From contig CAVYVO010000003.1 of assembly GCA_963771985.1 (NCBI GenBank), positions 248,001 through 312,000 on the forward strand: a DNA stretch of 64,000 nt. Direction: 5' to 3'. Made by a program: the position numbers and the translations under genes. Each line of letters starts with the position of its first letter. The first letter of the stretch is position 1. Source of the DNA: Trebonia sp963771985 (GTDB lineage Bacteria; Actinomycetota; Actinomycetes; Streptosporangiales; Streptosporangiaceae). The notes beneath the pieces were generated by a model. The model made no database searches and was not told the DNA's origin. It saw only the letters and a program-made list of their open reading frames with translations. This document shows positions 63,013-64,000 of this stretch, piece after piece.

Positions 63013-64000
63013 GTGGCTAGTCGTGTCGGCAGCATCACCGTCAACATAGCGGGCCTGGTGCAGGGCATCGCCCTGGTCACGTTTCCCGCGGCGAGCACGA
63101 TCTTCACCGCACCTGGCTCCTACCATCTGACCAGCGGCCAGTACGGGCTGATGTTCGTCCCGCAGTTCACCGCGGCGATCGTCGCCGCGCTGCTGGGGGC
63201 CAGGCTGCTGTGGCCGCGCCTGACCGAGCGCGTGAGTGAGCGGACGATCTACCTGAGCGGGCTCGCCGCTGACCTCATGGCGATGACGCTGCTGGTCGTG
63301 AGCTGGCTGGTGGTCCACCAGCACGCGCTCGCCTACGGGCTGCTGCTGGCGGCGACCGCGTGTCTCGGTGCTGGTTTCGGGCTGACGGTTCCGTCGCTTA
63401 ACACGCTGACCGCCGCGTTCCACCCGCGGGCGGTGGATAACTCCGTGCTGGTGCTGAACGCGCTGCTCGGGCTGGGCACCGCCCTGGCGCCGGTGTTCAT
63501 CGCGGTCTTCAACGGGCTCGGGTTCTGGACGGGCCTGCCGCTGCTGACCGGCTGCCTGCTCGCGGGGCTGATCGCCGTCAGTCTCCGGCTGCCGCTCGAC
63601 CCGGGCACGAGGCCGTCCGGGTCCGCCCGGCCGTCCGGACCGCGGCTGCCGGCCGGGTTCTGGGTCTTCGCGGCGTTCGCCGTGCTGTACGGGTTCTGCG
63701 AGACGATGAACGGCAACTGGTCGCAGCTCGATCTCACGTCGCTGGGCTTGCGCTCGGCCACGGCCTCGCTCGCGCTCACCGGATTCTGGGCCGCGGTGAC
63801 GGCGGGCCGTGTGCTGTTCGCGTCCGTCCAGCGATGGCTGCCCAGCCGGGTCGCCTACCATGGCCTGCCGTTCCTGCTGGCCGCAGCCTTCGCGGCGATC
63901 GCCGCGCTGCCGCGGGACGAGCCGTCGGCCGCGGTAGCGGCGTTCTGCCTCGCGGGACTCGGCTGCTCGGCGCTGCTTCCGCTGACGATCAGCTTCGGGC
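63013..64000 (+). CDS. MFS transporter, 3'-truncated by window edge
   Basis: Open from GTG 63013 (GAAAGGG upstream) to the end of the window, 329 codons. About nine hydrophobic helices: VNIAGLVQGIALVTFPAAST, YGLMFVPQFTAAIVAALLGA, TIYLSGLAADLMAMTLLVVS, LAYGLLLAATACLGAGFGLT, LLTGCLLAGLIAVSLRLPLD. The central loop PGTRPSGSARPSGPRLPAGF separates the two halves. Major facilitator fold of the FucP/sugar or drug exporter kind; substrate unknown. Confidence 0.85.
   Translation, partial: MASRVGSITVNIAGLVQGIALVTFPAASTIFTAPGSYHLTSGQYGLMFVPQFTAAIVAALLGARLLWPRLTERVSERTIYLSGLAADLMAMTLLVVSWLVVHQHALAYGLLLAATACLGAGFGLTVPSLNTLTAAFHPRAVDNSVLVLNALLGLGTALAPVFIAVFNGLGFWTGLPLLTGCLLAGLIAVSLRLPLDPGTRPSGSARPSGPRLPAGFWVFAAFAVLYGFCETMNGNWSQLDLTSLGLRSATASLALTGFWAAVTAGRVLFASVQRWLPSRVAYHGLPFLLAAAFAAIAALPRDEPSAAVAAFCLAGLGCSALLPLTISFG

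Overview
The window is 64 kb of very GC-rich DNA from an actinomycete. Evidence for this: frequent GTG/TTG starts with overlapping stop/start codons, an S-adenosyl methyltransferase of the DUF574 type, a TIGR03084 (mycothiol-isomerase-like) protein, a membrane Ser/Thr kinase, an AfsR/SARP relic, and KstR/KstR2-type sterol operators. The species cannot be named from the sequence.

Layout. 1-5.4 kb: a broken HAD hydrolase, an XRE regulator facing a DUF574 methyltransferase across a palindromic operator, a truncated winged-helix-like protein, a GNAT acetyltransferase and a small zinc-ribbon-like protein. 5.5-14.9 kb: a steroid ring-degradation cluster (kstD, a second KstD-like flavoprotein, kshB, a small CxxC protein, kshA, hsaA, hsaD, hsaC, hsaB) with three boxes matching the KstR consensus TnnAACnnGTTnnA. 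15-17.3 kb: ECF sigma factor and VOC proteins. 17.3-19.7 kb: a lower-GC two-gene island (four-helix membrane protein coupled to a GH63-like glycosidase). 20-24.1 kb: an accessory segment (phosphotransferase, methyltransferase, Uma2 nuclease, small membrane protein) bracketed by two decayed IS1634-like transposase tails with matching inverted ends. 24.2-27.3 kb: a DMT transporter with an internal stop, an alpha/beta hydrolase and a histidine phosphatase.

27.3-38.3 kb: a TetR-flanked acyl-CoA catabolic operon (TIGR03084 protein, AtuA-like protein, biotin-dependent carboxylase beta and alpha chains, acyl-CoA dehydrogenase, enoyl-CoA hydratase, acyl-CoA synthetase), convergent with an SCP2 gene that has a KstR2-type box. 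38.6-43.6 kb: a truncated DUF4062 protein, then hydrogenase-maturation genes (two SIS proteins, a HypC paralogue, hypC, hypD, hypE) without hypA/B/F or hydrogenase subunits. 43.9-47.1 kb: an AfsR relic and trpBA, with a fossil hypE 3' end fused to trpA. 47.2-52.1 kb: flavoprotein, OsmC protein, metX, metY and a CoA-binding protein. 52.3-58.2 kb: a bacterial eRF1-like protein, an intact IS4-family element that has split a GyrI-like gene with a 10-bp target duplication, and a receptor kinase. 58.5-64 kb: a PadR/ABC ATPase/FtsX-permease operon, an Ig-like domain fragment and an MFS transporter running off the end.

A striking property is the number of reading-frame breaks in otherwise well conserved genes: HAD, kshA, APH, carboxylase beta, hypE, trpB, FtsX twice, ABC ATPase, plus one nonsense codon. 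Four of these carry TCGAAC where TCGAC would restore frame, and others sit in short homopolymers. Unpolished or systematically mis-called sequence is the leading explanation. Real decay, and less likely programmed frameshifting, remain open. Coordinates of these genes below span both frames.
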